From the NCBI GenBank assembly GCA_946408175.1, contig CAMJRB010000001.1, positions 36,867 to 85,917 of the forward strand: a stretch of 49,051 nucleotides of DNA, given 5' to 3'. This document shows, one piece after another, positions 27,718 to 36,607 of this stretch. This DNA is from an uncultured Holosporaceae bacterium. GTDB taxonomy: Bacteria; Pseudomonadota; Alphaproteobacteria; RUG11792. Position numbers and translations under genes: made by a program. A model generated the notes under the pieces. It was given only the letters and a program-made list of their open reading frames with translations. It was not told the DNA's origin and did not search any database. The first letter of the stretch is position 1. Every line of letters begins with the position of its first letter.

Positions 27718-28884
27718 ATGACTAAAAGAATAATAATAGCAGCTGGAGGTACTGGAGGACATGTATTTCCTGCTTTGTGTTTAGCTCACGCATTGTCTAA
27801 CAAAAATTATAAAGTAGAATTTATAACTGATAATAGAGGATTTAAATATTTAAGTAATATTAATGATAATAATATAAAAATTACAATACAAAATATTAAT
27901 AATAAGCATCGTATTATATTATACTTTGCAGTAATTAAGAATATTATTTTAAATTTATTCAATTTTATTTTTAATAGACCTTATTATATTATTGGATTCG
28001 GAGGATATCCGGCATTTGCTCCTGTTTTCGCTGGACAATTGTTAATAATTAAAAATGCTATACATGAACAAAATGCAGTAATAGGTAAGGCTAATAAATT
28101 ACTAGCAAAATTAACTAATAATATATTTACTTCATTTGAAAATACATTAGGTATTAATAATAACAAAATTATATGTACTGGTAATCCTACTAGATATGAT
28201 AATTTGTATGACCAAATAGTGCCAGATAAAGCATATTATTCTAAGAATAATGTATATAATAATATAGAAGATAATTTAAATAATAATTCTAATAATATTG
28301 AAACATCTACAGTAGAAAGTGTAAATAATTACGAAATAAATGATACTAAAATATTTGTAATTTTAATATTCGGTGGTAGTCAAGGAGCTGCAATCTTTGC
28401 TGATACTGTAACTAATGCTATTTGCAAACTTTCCAATAAATATAAAATAAAAATATATCAGCAGGCTAGACAAGAAGATATCTATAAAATACAAGCAAAA
28501 TATTCACAATGTAATATTGAATATTCTGTTAATACATTTTTTAGTAATATTGATGAGTTATATATTAAGTCTGATTTGGTAATTGCAAGAGCTGGAGCTT
28601 CTAGTATTTTTGAAATAATTGGATTTAAAAAGCCAGCTATATTGATTCCTTATAGTAAATCTATCAATGGAGACCAAATGGCTAATGCGACATATTTAGC
28701 GCAAAAAAATGCTGCAATAGTTTTTAATGATAATATAATAACATGTGATATTTTATATAATAAAATAAAATATTTAATAGAAAATAAAGAAGAATTAGCA
28801 AGTATTCCCAGTAATTTATATAAAATCAATATAAAAAATAGTACTAATAATTTATTACAAAATGTATTGAAAAATATATTATAA
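27718..28884 (+). CDS. murG: UDP-GlcNAc : lipid I GlcNAc transferase MurG
   Basis: The peripheral membrane glycosyltransferase that converts lipid I to lipid II. The N-domain has the glycine-rich loop AAGGTGGHVFPAL (8-20), GFGGYPAF (93-100) and HEQNAVIGKAN (117-127). The C-domain has FGGSQGA (218-224), RAGASSIFE (291-299) and INGDQMANA (316-324), the UDP-GlcNAc-binding set. At 388 aa it is a little long; an Asn/Glu-rich block at about 172-208, between GNPTR and the C-domain, explains the excess. Its stop codon overlaps the outermost copy of the tandem repeat derived from the convergent rluC-family gene. No other mur/fts cluster genes are adjacent. Confidence 0.96.
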   Translation: MTKRIIIAAGGTGGHVFPALCLAHALSNKNYKVEFITDNRGFKYLSNINDNNIKITIQNINNKHRIILYFAVIKNIILNLFNFIFNRPYYIIGFGGYPAFAPVFAGQLLIIKNAIHEQNAVIGKANKLLAKLTNNIFTSFENTLGINNNKIICTGNPTRYDNLYDQIVPDKAYYSKNNVYNNIEDNLNNNSNNIETSTVESVNNYEINDTKIFVILIFGGSQGAAIFADTVTNAICKLSNKYKIKIYQQARQEDIYKIQAKYSQCNIEYSVNTFFSNIDELYIKSDLVIARAGASSIFEIIGFKKPAILIPYSKSINGDQMANATYLAQKNAAIVFNDNIITCDILYNKIKYLIENKEELASIPSNLYKINIKNSTNNLLQNVLKNIL

Positions 28885-28888
28885 GTTA

Positions 28889-29346
28889 TCTAAATATTTA
28901 ATAGTATTTGAATAATATTCTTGCAATGAAGGATTTATGTTGATTACTTCATTAGTAAGATCTTTCAATTTGGTACCTAACAAGTATTATAATACAATAA
29001 CAATCCAAAACTTTATATATTAAAGTATAGTATGTAAATGTATATAATCCATATTACGAAATCATCTAAACACTTACATTATTTTTTATAAAAGTATTAT
29101 ATAAATTCTAAATATTTAATATTATTTGAATAATACTCTTGCAATGAAGAATTTATGTTGATTACTTCGTGATTAATATTTTCAAATTGGGTACCAACAA
29201 GTATTATATTACAATTATCATCAAAAACTTTATATATTAAAGTATAGTACGTAAATGTATATAACCTATATTAATAAATCATCTAAACACTTACATTATT
29301 TTTTATAAAAGTATTATATAAATTCTAAATATTTAATATTATTTGA
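28889..29346 (-). repeat. Three tandem copies of the rluC-family 3' end (period about 217 bp)
   Basis: Copies begin at 28889, 29107 and 29324 (periods 218 and 217). The last is the true 3' end of the rluC-family gene. Seventy-one bases are identical between 29059-29129 and 29276-29346. On the minus strand the copies still encode the gene's tail: LPEYYSNNIKYLEFI in the gene, SLQEYYSNNIKYLEFI in the middle copy, SLQEYYSNTIKYLDNL in the outer one, each followed by a stop. The two outer copies resemble each other more than the gene, so at least two duplication steps occurred. Confidence 0.9.
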
Positions 29347-30201
29347 GTAATATTCTGGCAGTGGAGCTTTTATATTTATTAGCTTATTATTAATATCTTT
29401 AAATAATACTTCATAAGCATGTAAGCACAAATACTTGTTTTTTTTACCACTATATTTAGTATCTCCTAATATTGGAGCTCCTATATAAGCCATGTGTACT
29501 CTTATTTGATGAGTCCTGCCAGTCATTGGTATAGCTTCAATTAATGAACAACCATTAATATTTTGTATCACTTTATATTTAGTTATTGCTTCTTTTCCCA
29601 TATTCTCATCTATTAATACTTTGTCTTTACATTTTAACAATGGCGCATCTATAATACCAGATGATTTATTTAAAACTTTAGATAATAATGCTATATATTT
29701 CTTTTTAATTAATTTATTTTGAAATACTGATAACATATATCTAGCAGTTTTTAAATTCTTTACCATTATTGTAATACCGCTGGTTTCTTTATCAATTCTA
29801 TGAACTAATCTTAATTCAGGATTGTATTCTTTAGCTATTACATCCAATGCAATATTAGTCTTGGACCCTAATTGTACTGCTAATCCACTGGGTTTATTTA
29901 TTATTAATAAATTATCATCTTCATATATAATCATTTGTGTAAATTGTTCTAAATACTTAGAATATTTTATACTTTTTTTATTATTATCCCTATCATTTTT
30001 ATTTATAATTTGAAATACTTTTATTATATTAGGATGAATAAATATATTATCATTATCATTAACGGGAGTTGAAGCTTGTACTTTCTTACCATTTACTAGT
30101 ATATCTTTATTCCTTATAGCTTTTTCTATTATAGATTGAGGAATATTACCATATTGTTTTTTTATGGCTCTATCTAATCTTGTACTTTCAAAATCACTCA
30201 T
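29314..30201 (-). CDS. rluC: RluA/RluC-family 23S rRNA pseudouridine synthase
   Basis: Converts specific uridines of 23S rRNA to pseudouridine. The 295-aa protein has an N-terminal S4 RNA-binding domain (about 5-55; RLDRAIKKQYGNIPQSIIEKAI, KDILVNGKKV). The catalytic domain has NKPSGLAVQ (102-110) and the signature RLVHRIDKETSG (131-142) with catalytic D137, then MTGRTHQIRVHMAYIGAPILGD near the C-terminus. The S4 domain and length favour RluC/RluD over RluA; I choose RluC without certainty about the target uridines. Its 3' end has been duplicated twice downstream, while the gene itself is complete. Confidence 0.88.
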   Translation of the reverse strand: MSDFESTRLDRAIKKQYGNIPQSIIEKAIRNKDILVNGKKVQASTPVNDNDNIFIHPNIIKVFQIINKNDRDNNKKSIKYSKYLEQFTQMIIYEDDNLLIINKPSGLAVQLGSKTNIALDVIAKEYNPELRLVHRIDKETSGITIMVKNLKTARYMLSVFQNKLIKKKYIALLSKVLNKSSGIIDAPLLKCKDKVLIDENMGKEAITKYKVIQNINGCSLIEAIPMTGRTHQIRVHMAYIGAPILGDTKYSGKKNKYLCLHAYEVLFKDINNKLINIKAPLPEYYSNNIKYLEFI

Positions 30202-30472
30202 TTTTTATGTATTTTATACATTATATATATAATTATTATAATATACATTTTTACTTGTTTTTCTTGAATATAATGACAAAGCATTTTATATTAATCGTTC
30301 TTTAATTTTATTGTATATTAAGCATTAATACTTAACATATTTTATAACAATTACAGAGGTATATTTGTGTTAATATAATATTTATATATACAGAGAAACT
30401 TATGTTTTTCTCTATATTAGTAAATATATATATGTAAGTATAATAATTTAGAAATTTTATTTATTTTCAATT

Positions 30473-30913
30473 TTATTTATTTTCAATTTCACTTTGTAAT
30501 TGTTTTATAGCAATTACTAATTCTTCAGGTCTTGGAGGACAACCGTAGAGGTATATATCTACTGGTATAATATTATGCACGCCCTTTACAACAGTTTCAG
30601 ATTCACTATATAGACCTCCTGATATTGCACAATTACCCATAGCTATGACGAATTTAGGAAATAGCATTTGGTCATATAAGTTTTTTATTTGAGGAGCCAT
30701 CTTTTTAGTTACTGTACCTGAAACTATCATTAAATCAGCATGTCTAGGACTAGATCTAAATAAACATCCAAATTGGTCTAAATCAAATCTACTCGCTGCC
30801 GTTTGCATCATTTCAATAGCACAGCAAGATAATCCACAAGCTAAGGGCCATAATGATTCCCCAGCTGCCCATTTTGATATTTTTTCAATAGTTGACAAGA
30901 ATATATTTTTCAT
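30473..30913 (-). CDS. nuoB: NADH-quinone oxidoreductase subunit B
   Basis: The complex I subunit that holds the terminal iron-sulphur cluster N2 and passes electrons to quinone. Cluster ligands are C30 and C31 (ACGLSCCAIEMM), C95 (AMGNCAISGG) and C125 (YGCPPRPE). Flanking segments SRFDLDQFG, FRSSPRHADLMIVSGTVTKKMAP and PVDIYLYGCPPRPE are canonical. At 146 aa it lacks the N-terminal extension seen in many homologues but keeps the whole fold. No other nuo gene is adjacent; a scattered nuo set fits Rickettsiales. The 3' end overlaps a 16-nt direct duplication of T/A-rich sequence around the stop. Confidence 0.96.
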   Translation of the reverse strand: MKNIFLSTIEKISKWAAGESLWPLACGLSCCAIEMMQTAASRFDLDQFGCLFRSSPRHADLMIVSGTVTKKMAPQIKNLYDQMLFPKFVIAMGNCAISGGLYSESETVVKGVHNIIPVDIYLYGCPPRPEELVIAIKQLQSEIENK

Positions 30914-31091
30914 TATTTAACAATATAAATAATATTATTAGATATCAATTTATTCTTAATTATTCTAATATTTAAGAACATATTAAACACAATATTATAG
31001 AACTTAAATATATTACATAATTAATTTTAACTTATTTTTAATATAAAATCACTATTCTTGAATTAAATAGTTATATATTGAGCTACACATT

Positions 31092-32855
31092 ATGAATAAA
31101 AAAGTATTATTCATTGCACTAACAATTACATGTTTATATAGTATTAATACATTTCAATCATTTGGACGTGAGGCGTTACAAACTATTATACATAGTGGAA
31201 ATAATACAATGGAAAATATTCAAGCATCTGGCAAACAATCTCAACAAACAAATAATAGTGAGCAATTAGTAACAAGTTATTATAATAATAATATTTCACA
31301 AAATAATAATAGTCAGCACAATCAACAAAATAATGCTGCTATATTGCAATATCCTCAGCAAATAATTAATCCTAATATGCAGTATAATAACCAATCAACA
31401 CAAAACGTTAATAATAAACAAATTGTTTCAAAATTAAACGTTAATAATAATATTTTAAGTAATAATTCAAATATAGTACAACAAAAAATAAATAATTCAG
31501 ATGTATCATATACAAGTGTGGGAGATAATATATTGACAAAATCCATTGAGAATAATCAAGAAGAAACTGCAAATGATAACCCATTAATTGTACAAGCTAG
31601 TGACTGTATTAAACAATTATATCTTGCAAATAGTCAAGGTATGTTTAATAATGCACAAGATATAAACAGAGTTGATAAAGATGATTTAAGAGTAGATTTT
31701 CCATGCACTAAAGAGCTTTGTGAAGCAATTAACAATAAAGATGTAAATGTATTAAAAAAACTTATATTAGCAAATAATAAACAATGTATTAGAGCATATG
31801 AAGCTGTATTTGAACCGTGTATAAAGGATATGATTAATAACTTTAAGGACGGTGAGGATTTAGCTGGTTTGTATAGTTATCTTAATATAACTAATGGAAA
31901 GGCTACTTATACTCCAATATCTGCAATGCAGAATTGGTTGACTTCATTAGCATTTTTTGAAGATATTAAGGATATAGCTAAACCCTTTTTGGAAGAAAAA
32001 GATAATGGAAAAACTATGCGATCTTATGAATTAAGAATATGTTTTTATTTTCATGCAGGCAATCAATCAAAAATAGCAATCCCAAAAATTGAGCAAATTC
32101 CTTTATTACTTCATTTAAAAAAAATAGAAAACGAACTAAACCAAGTAATAATTGCAAAGAATAGCGAATTAAACGGGATAAAAAATTACAAAGACAAAGT
32201 AGCAGCATTCAAATTGCAAGAAGAATTACAAGCATTAGCAAAAAATCCAGGTTTAATAAAATTAAATGAGTTAAAAGAAAAGAAGATACAGAAGGATAAT
32301 TTAATACAAGAACAAAATACACAAAAATCAAAACCAGAGGCTACTAAACACAATGCACAAAAGGAATTAAATACTATACCCAAGAGCTTAATACAATACC
32401 GGACAGTAAACGGAATAAAACAACCTGTATCATATACAGGTACTAATAAAAATGAAAGCACAAAATTTAACACTGCACAAAAGACAATAAAAACAGCTGA
32501 AACAGAAATACAAAAAATCGATGACCAAATAAAAAAATTAAATATTGAAATGGAGCCTATAACTAAACAAATATCAGAATTAGAAGAGAAGTATAAAGAT
32601 ATTATTCAACAACAAAAAGATAAACAAGAACAACTAAAAAAGTATCCTGAATTGACAGATGACGATGCACATGCTATAAAGTATATCAATAAAAAATATG
32701 ATAACCAAATATTAGACCAACTAACAGCAGCTAAAAAATTATTTGGCACAGACCATAATATTATTAATCAACAATTACCAGCAAATAATAAGGCAGCTAT
32801 ACATAATAATATACCTGTAATGACAAATATTAATACAAATGTAGCAGGTGGTTAA
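31092..32855 (+). CDS. Secreted Gln/Asn-rich coiled-coil protein of unknown function (587 aa)
   Basis: A signal-like N-terminus (MNKKVLFIALTITCLYSINT) is followed by a Gln/Asn/Ser-dominated, probably disordered region (about 40-165). A compact domain with four cysteines comes next (about 185-345; CIKQLYLANS, CTKELCEAIN, NKQCIRAYEAVFEPCIKDM), then a long charged coiled-coil stretch (about 345-545; repeated K/E/Q heptads such as QIKKLNIEMEPITKQISELE), and an Asn-rich end. No family recognised. The layout of leader, disorder, globular Cys domain and coiled coil is typical of intracellular-bacterium effectors or surface proteins, but that is inference. Confidence 0.8.
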   Translation: MNKKVLFIALTITCLYSINTFQSFGREALQTIIHSGNNTMENIQASGKQSQQTNNSEQLVTSYYNNNISQNNNSQHNQQNNAAILQYPQQIINPNMQYNNQSTQNVNNKQIVSKLNVNNNILSNNSNIVQQKINNSDVSYTSVGDNILTKSIENNQEETANDNPLIVQASDCIKQLYLANSQGMFNNAQDINRVDKDDLRVDFPCTKELCEAINNKDVNVLKKLILANNKQCIRAYEAVFEPCIKDMINNFKDGEDLAGLYSYLNITNGKATYTPISAMQNWLTSLAFFEDIKDIAKPFLEEKDNGKTMRSYELRICFYFHAGNQSKIAIPKIEQIPLLLHLKKIENELNQVIIAKNSELNGIKNYKDKVAAFKLQEELQALAKNPGLIKLNELKEKKIQKDNLIQEQNTQKSKPEATKHNAQKELNTIPKSLIQYRTVNGIKQPVSYTGTNKNESTKFNTAQKTIKTAETEIQKIDDQIKKLNIEMEPITKQISELEEKYKDIIQQQKDKQEQLKKYPELTDDDAHAIKYINKKYDNQILDQLTAAKKLFGTDHNIINQQLPANNKAAIHNNIPVMTNINTNVAGG

Positions 32856-33197
32856 ATTAAATATAAAGCAACAATTGTTGGTATTAAATAAATATTGATA
32901 TATATTATATTAATAATAAAAAAAAGATGCACAACATTGTACAACTTATCATAATAAATACTATAATTCAATGAAACGCATGGATATTAATTTATCCATG
33001 TTTAACTATGTAAACATTAGTTGTTATGGATATTATTACAAATAAGTTGAAGTATGAGATTTTTTAAGAAATTTCTATTAAAAAATTGCATCTTTATATA
33101 TACTAGTATTTATTTCTTAATAACTTATATGTATTTCTTGTACAACATGCATGAAATTTAGACCAAAAGTATTCTAAATTATCTTAAATATAGTAAC
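32856..33197. other. Non-coding stretch with a hairpin
   Basis: There is no gene. A perfect 8-bp hairpin, CATGGATA-TTAATT-TATCCATG, lies at 32979-33000 and is followed only by TTTAAC, so it is at best a weak terminator for the gene ending at 32855. The 12-bp palindrome CAACAATTGTTG lies near 32873. Confidence 0.4.
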
Positions 33198-33226
33198 TTG
33201 ACAATAATTACAATGCGTGGTAAAAT
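33198..33226 (+). promoter_or_regulatory. Promoter of the tRNA-His/tRNA-Thr pair
   Basis: A consensus TTGACA (33198-33203), a 17-nt spacer and TAAAAT (33221-33226) lie 14 nt before the first tRNA, the right distance for a start near 33233. Confidence 0.75.
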
Positions 33227-33240
33227 AAAATTGTGTTTGT

Positions 33241-33318
33241 GGCGAGTGTAGCTCAGTTGGTTAGAGCACTAGATTGTGGTCCTAGGGGTCGTCAGTTCAA
33301 CTCTGATCACTCGCCCCA
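33241..33318 (+). tRNA. tRNA-His(GTG)
   Basis: Complete, with the extra G-1 encoded at 33241 opposite discriminator C73 (the histidine identity pair) and encoded CCA. The acceptor is GCGAGTG/CACTCGC. The anticodon loop TTGTGGT gives anticodon GTG. One A-C mismatch closes the anticodon stem. The next tRNA starts after one base. Confidence 0.96.
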
Positions 33319-33319
33319 T

Positions 33320-33395
33320 GCCGATTTAGCTCAGTTGGTAGAGCAACTGATTTGTAATCAGTAGGTCGGGGGTTCGAGTCCCTCAATCGGCACCA
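33320..33395 (+). tRNA. tRNA-Thr(TGT)
   Basis: A complete cloverleaf with encoded CCA. The acceptor is GCCGATT/AATCGGC. The anticodon stem ACTGA/TCAGT encloses loop TTTGTAA with anticodon TGT. The T-loop is TTCGAGT. It is one base downstream of tRNA-His and surely co-transcribed with it. Confidence 0.97.
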
Positions 33396-33761
33396 TTTCT
33401 CTTTATAGTTCTTTACAATAGTGGTTTCGAGATTGTTTTATTCATTATAATATATATGTAATATTTGATATTAACACTGCAGTTTATTTAGTGTGATGTA
33501 TATAATAGGTATATATTACGGATGATTTATTAGTTGAATTAATATTATATATTGAATAAACTGTATAAAAAAATGCAAATACTTTAAATAAGACATTTAT
33601 ATATTCATTTTATTATTCATATTAATAACAAATCCTATTTATGATAAACAAGAAAAGTATTAAAATCATATACAGGATTTATAATAAAAGTACCAGAAAA
33701 CAGAATAGATTCCCAGCATTGAGCCAACAACCTAGTATTAATTACAAATTAGTTCTACATC
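33396..33761. other. Stretch holding the 3' flank of a duplicated unit
   Basis: No gene. A 63-codon plus-strand frame (33641-33832) runs into the end of the minus-strand gene and is not supported. Bases about 33687-33745 align with about 40004-40061, the downstream flank of the paralogous broken gene, sharing GAATAGATT, AGCAT and TATTAATTAC in order. The duplication therefore reaches past the stop codons. Confidence 0.5.
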
Positions 33762-34721
33762 CTAATTCAAATCAGGATAATAAAAATCAACACAATGAAT
33801 ATTTTTGCGTATGTAATCAACAATATTTGTAAGCTGAGGTTTTATAACAGTCATATCAATTTGCATTATTTCTTGATATTTGCTATTAAATTGTTCAATC
33901 CTTGTTATCTCATCCGTTATTGTTTTGCAATGTTTGATGAAATGATTTTGAATTAAATTATTCATATTCTTTGACAAATCATTCATGTTTGATTGGATTT
34001 TTAATATTTTCTTTTTAATGTCTTTAAGTTCCTCATAATTCACTGATAATGGAATATTTGTTTGTTGCGTTTGTTTATCATACCGATTCAAGCATTTCGT
34101 CATTAACTCCTTGTAACTATTATTTATATTATCTGAAAGCTGGGATAGAGAGGATATTTGGCTGTTAGTTTCCGAAAAAAACGATTTAATACATGCCTTT
34201 GGCAGAATATCAATTTCCTTGATCTCTCTTTCGAGTTCAAGGCATTTGGCAGAATATTTTTTTAACAATGGGCCGGATTTTTCTTTATATGTTTGTATAA
34301 TTGTTTCTTTAATCTTTTCAGTATTCGGTTGCACTTGGTTTCCTATATTGTTTTTTGTCTTGCTGATTGTTGGTACAATGTCGTGACACAGCTTCCAAAC
34401 AGTAATCATAGCCTGACATGTAGTGTAAGCTTGATTAAGCAAAGCAGGACATGTTTTTCTCAACCCATCTATGTCTTGACTCAATGATTTTCGTAAAGCA
34501 TCAACTTTATTTTTATCATCATTTATTGGGTTATTATTTCCTTCATTTATGTTATTATTATTTTTTTCTTCATTATTTAATGATTTTTGTAAATTATCTT
34601 CATAATCTTTGGGCGTAGCTGGTAGTGGTGCCTCCATGCATTGCACTGTATTTTTATTGCTGATTAAACATACGCAACATGTTAACCAAAATACCTTTAA
34701 TATTATATTGTTTCGAATCAT
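33762..34721 (-). CDS. Secreted helical protein, paralogue of the broken gene at 40058-41177
   Basis: A 319-aa protein of unknown family. A leader (about 1-29) ends near NTVQC. It is followed by MEAPLPATPKDYEDNLQKSL and an Asn/Glu-rich linker, all nearly identical to the paralogue (NTVQCMEAPLPATPKYDEDNLQK). The rest (about 70-319) is helical and polar, with diverged but alignable segments. Both end in a DI/V-type helix and an aromatic FYY motif (KPQLTNIVDYIRKNIHCVDFYY). The conserved leader, linker and C-terminus with a variable body suggest a host-exposed family. A tRNA-Ser pseudogene lies exactly 101 nt upstream, the same spacing as the intact tRNA-Ser before the paralogue. Confidence 0.85.
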   Translation of the reverse strand: MIRNNIILKVFWLTCCVCLISNKNTVQCMEAPLPATPKDYEDNLQKSLNNEEKNNNNINEGNNNPINDDKNKVDALRKSLSQDIDGLRKTCPALLNQAYTTCQAMITVWKLCHDIVPTISKTKNNIGNQVQPNTEKIKETIIQTYKEKSGPLLKKYSAKCLELEREIKEIDILPKACIKSFFSETNSQISSLSQLSDNINNSYKELMTKCLNRYDKQTQQTNIPLSVNYEELKDIKKKILKIQSNMNDLSKNMNNLIQNHFIKHCKTITDEITRIEQFNSKYQEIMQIDMTVIKPQLTNIVDYIRKNIHCVDFYYPDLN

Positions 34722-34822
34722 TCTTTAATCCATGAAATTAATTCCTATAAATTAATTCTAAAATAAAGATAATAAACAGTCAAGTACATATTATTAAATT
34801 AACGACATAGAATCCATAATAA

Positions 34823-34905
34823 TGATGGAGACAGGGGAATTCGAATCCAAGATAAGCAAATAAACGTATACTCACCTTCCAGGCTGATTCATGCAGCAAT
34901 CTCCA
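34823..34905 (-). pseudogene. Degenerate tRNA-Ser(GGA)-like sequence
   Basis: On the minus strand the middle reads like a tRNA-Ser with anticodon GGA: CCTGGAAGGTGAGTATACG, then a long variable arm, TTCGAAT T-loop and acceptor 3' end TGTCTCC paired to a 5' GGAGATT. The D-arm is shortened, the 5' side of the anticodon stem no longer pairs, two T-stem pairs are broken, and CCA is replaced by TCA. It is probably inactive. It lies 101 nt before the secreted-protein gene. Confidence 0.6.
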
Positions 34906-35237
34906 CTTTTAATTTAAATTACGAAGATAATATTTTAAAGAATTATATTTTAGATTACAATATATATTGCACAATCGATTATTAGTTTTACTTTGCTGAT
35001 TTGATTGTGTACTATAAATACTGATGTTTTAATTTGAATTGGAAGTATTTTACTGTAATTTAGTTTCCATAACTTAGTAATACTATGAAATATATGTTTA
35101 ATGTATCAAAGTATATTGAATATGTTAATTTATAACTCATCTAAGAAATTTATATAATTTTTGCTAATCCCCCTATTGCAATATATTGTGTGAAATGCTA
35201 ATATTAAGATGTAGCAGGTCAGTTTACAGAAAATTTA
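34906..35237. other. Non-coding stretch upstream of rpmJ
   Basis: About 330 A/T-rich bases without a coding frame. They must contain the rpmJ-tRNA-Val promoter, which I cannot place with confidence. Confidence 0.4.
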
Positions 35238-35363
35238 ATGAAAGTAGCAAATTCTCTTAAGACATTGAAGAATAGACATAAAGCTTGCAAGTTAGTAAGA
35301 CGTAAGGGTAGGGTTTATATAATAAATAAACAAGTGCCTAAATTTAAAGCTCGTCAGGGTTAA
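35238..35363 (+). CDS. rpmJ: 50S ribosomal protein bL36
   Basis: A 41-aa ribosomal protein. The reading frame gives [20 protein letters not shown] then [21 protein letters not shown]. It matches the long alphaproteobacterial form of bL36 (MKV-x-SLK-x-LK-x-R-x5-C-x-xVRRKGR-x-YVINK-x-x-x-x-x-KARQG). As in that form, only one cysteine remains, so it does not bind zinc through the classical CCCH set. tRNA-Val(TAC) begins 32 nt after the stop codon, so the two are probably transcribed together. Confidence 0.95.
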   Translation: MKVANSLKTLKNRHKACKLVRRKGRVYIINKQVPKFKARQG

Positions 35364-35395
35364 TATTTTTTATTTATTCTGTGCCTAACATTTTT

Positions 35396-35472
35396 GGACG
35401 ATTAGCTCAGCTGGCTAGAGTATCTCGTTTACACCGAGGGGGTCGGCGGTTCGAGTCCGTCATCGTCCACCA
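35396..35472 (+). tRNA. tRNA-Val(TAC)
   Basis: A complete tRNA with encoded CCA. The acceptor is GGACGAT/ATCGTCC. The anticodon stem TCTCG/CGAGG encloses loop TTTACAC with anticodon TAC. The T-loop is TTCGAGT. It lies directly downstream of rpmJ. Confidence 0.97.
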
Positions 35473-35848
35473 TTCTTTTCAGCCTATTGTTAGATGGGGT
35501 TGTGTTTGTTTGTTGAAATTATTGCTTATGACTTGTTTATAGGCTTGCATTATTAATTATACACTATGAACAAATTATACAATATAAACACAAGAAAACT
35601 TTAAGTTCTTGTACTAAATAAATATTAGTTACCACTTGATCACAAATGCTTATAATAACTATAATATATATTTACAAGATTCTTTATTATTTAATCAAAA
35701 CAAATGCTAAGCTATTGCTCAGTTGTACTTGGTATTAATAGTAGTAAATAGTATAGAATGTTAAAAATTAACTAGACAGGAATTATTTACAAGTTGTTGT
35801 ATCAATAATTAGTATATTACTTAATGCTGTAAAACAAAAATTCTCAAA

Positions 35849-36197
35849 GTGCATAATAACTGTTTAATTTATAAGAATTCAACATTACTTAATATGAAAT
35901 TTGCTAATAATTATTTAATAAATTTATTGATATTTCTATTTAATAATACTATTTTTTGTTACATAACATTTTTTATATATTCAATTTTTTCTAGTATTAT
36001 TTTTATGATTTTATTAAATATTTATTCAAATCAACTGTTATATTAACCAATTATATTATATCATAATAAGATATAATGATAAACAAACTACTATAGTATT
36101 AGATACATATGGATCTAAAACAGATTTACAAATATTTGAACATTTTGTCAACAATTTATTTACACTGAAGAATACCCCAGAATGGACATTATATTAA
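35849..36197 (+). pseudogene. Possible frameshifted small membrane protein
   Basis: A 65-codon frame (35849-36046) is strongly hydrophobic from MKFANNYLINLLIFLF onward, with two likely membrane segments. About where it stops, another frame continues as LYYIIIRYNDKQTTIVLD then TYGSKTDLQIFEHFVNNLFTLKN and ends at 36197. That part has normal soluble-protein composition. Joined, they would form a membrane-anchored protein of about 115 residues. No family recognised and no ribosome site, so this is tentative. Confidence 0.3.
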
Positions 36198-36371
36198 TGA
36201 ATCATTAAATTACCTATTAGAAAAGATGTGGTATATTTTATATATAATTGAATATAGTATTCTTTACTGCATATACTAAAAAAACATCACTTCTACTTTC
36301 CAAACAACAACTAATATATGCTTTTATGTATTAGAACTCATTATTCCTATCATATATTTTGATCTTGTAAA

Positions 36372-36494
36372 GACTAGTATCATATTATTTATTATAATAT
36401 CATTTCATGATTATATTATTTATGGCATCCATTAATAAGGACTAGTATCATACTATATTATTATATATATCATTTATAGCATCTTTTAATAGGG
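36372..36494. repeat. Imperfect direct repeat
   Basis: Two diverged copies of a unit of about 60-70 bp lie side by side. Both open with GACTAGTATCATA and contain an ATATCATTT stretch. They end in TTTATGGCATCCATTAATAAG in the first copy and TTTATAGCATCTTTTAATAGG in the second. I see no coding content. Confidence 0.55.
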
Positions 36495-36506
36495 TTTTAT
36501 ATTAAT

Positions 36507-36536
36507 AAAAAAACCTGCATACTTCAAAATGCAGGT
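36507..36536 (-). terminator. Rho-independent terminator of the secreted gene at 36608-37369
   Basis: On the minus strand ACCTGCAT pairs perfectly with ATGCAGGT (8 bp, 8-nt loop) and is followed by six T. It lies about 70 nt after the stop codon. Confidence 0.8.
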
Positions 36537-36559
36537 ATATATTAGGTATGTTCTTATCA

Positions 36560-36600
36560 AATATTTATTTATATAATATTTATTTATATAATATTTATTA
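36560..36600. repeat. 15-bp tandem repeat, 2.7 copies
   Basis: AATATTTATTTATAT is repeated perfectly with period 15, between the stop codon of the secreted gene (36608) and its terminator. Confidence 0.8.
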
Positions 36601-36607
36601 TATTAAA

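Noticed and set aside
33641-33832. 63-codon plus-strand frame
   Set aside because: It overlaps the end of the supported minus-strand secreted gene and corresponds to its duplicated 3' flank.
34823-34905. tmRNA acceptor piece as an explanation for the tRNA-like sequence
   Set aside because: The anticodon-loop and variable-arm sequence fit tRNA-Ser(GGA), and no tag-coding part or tmRNA-specific helices were seen nearby.
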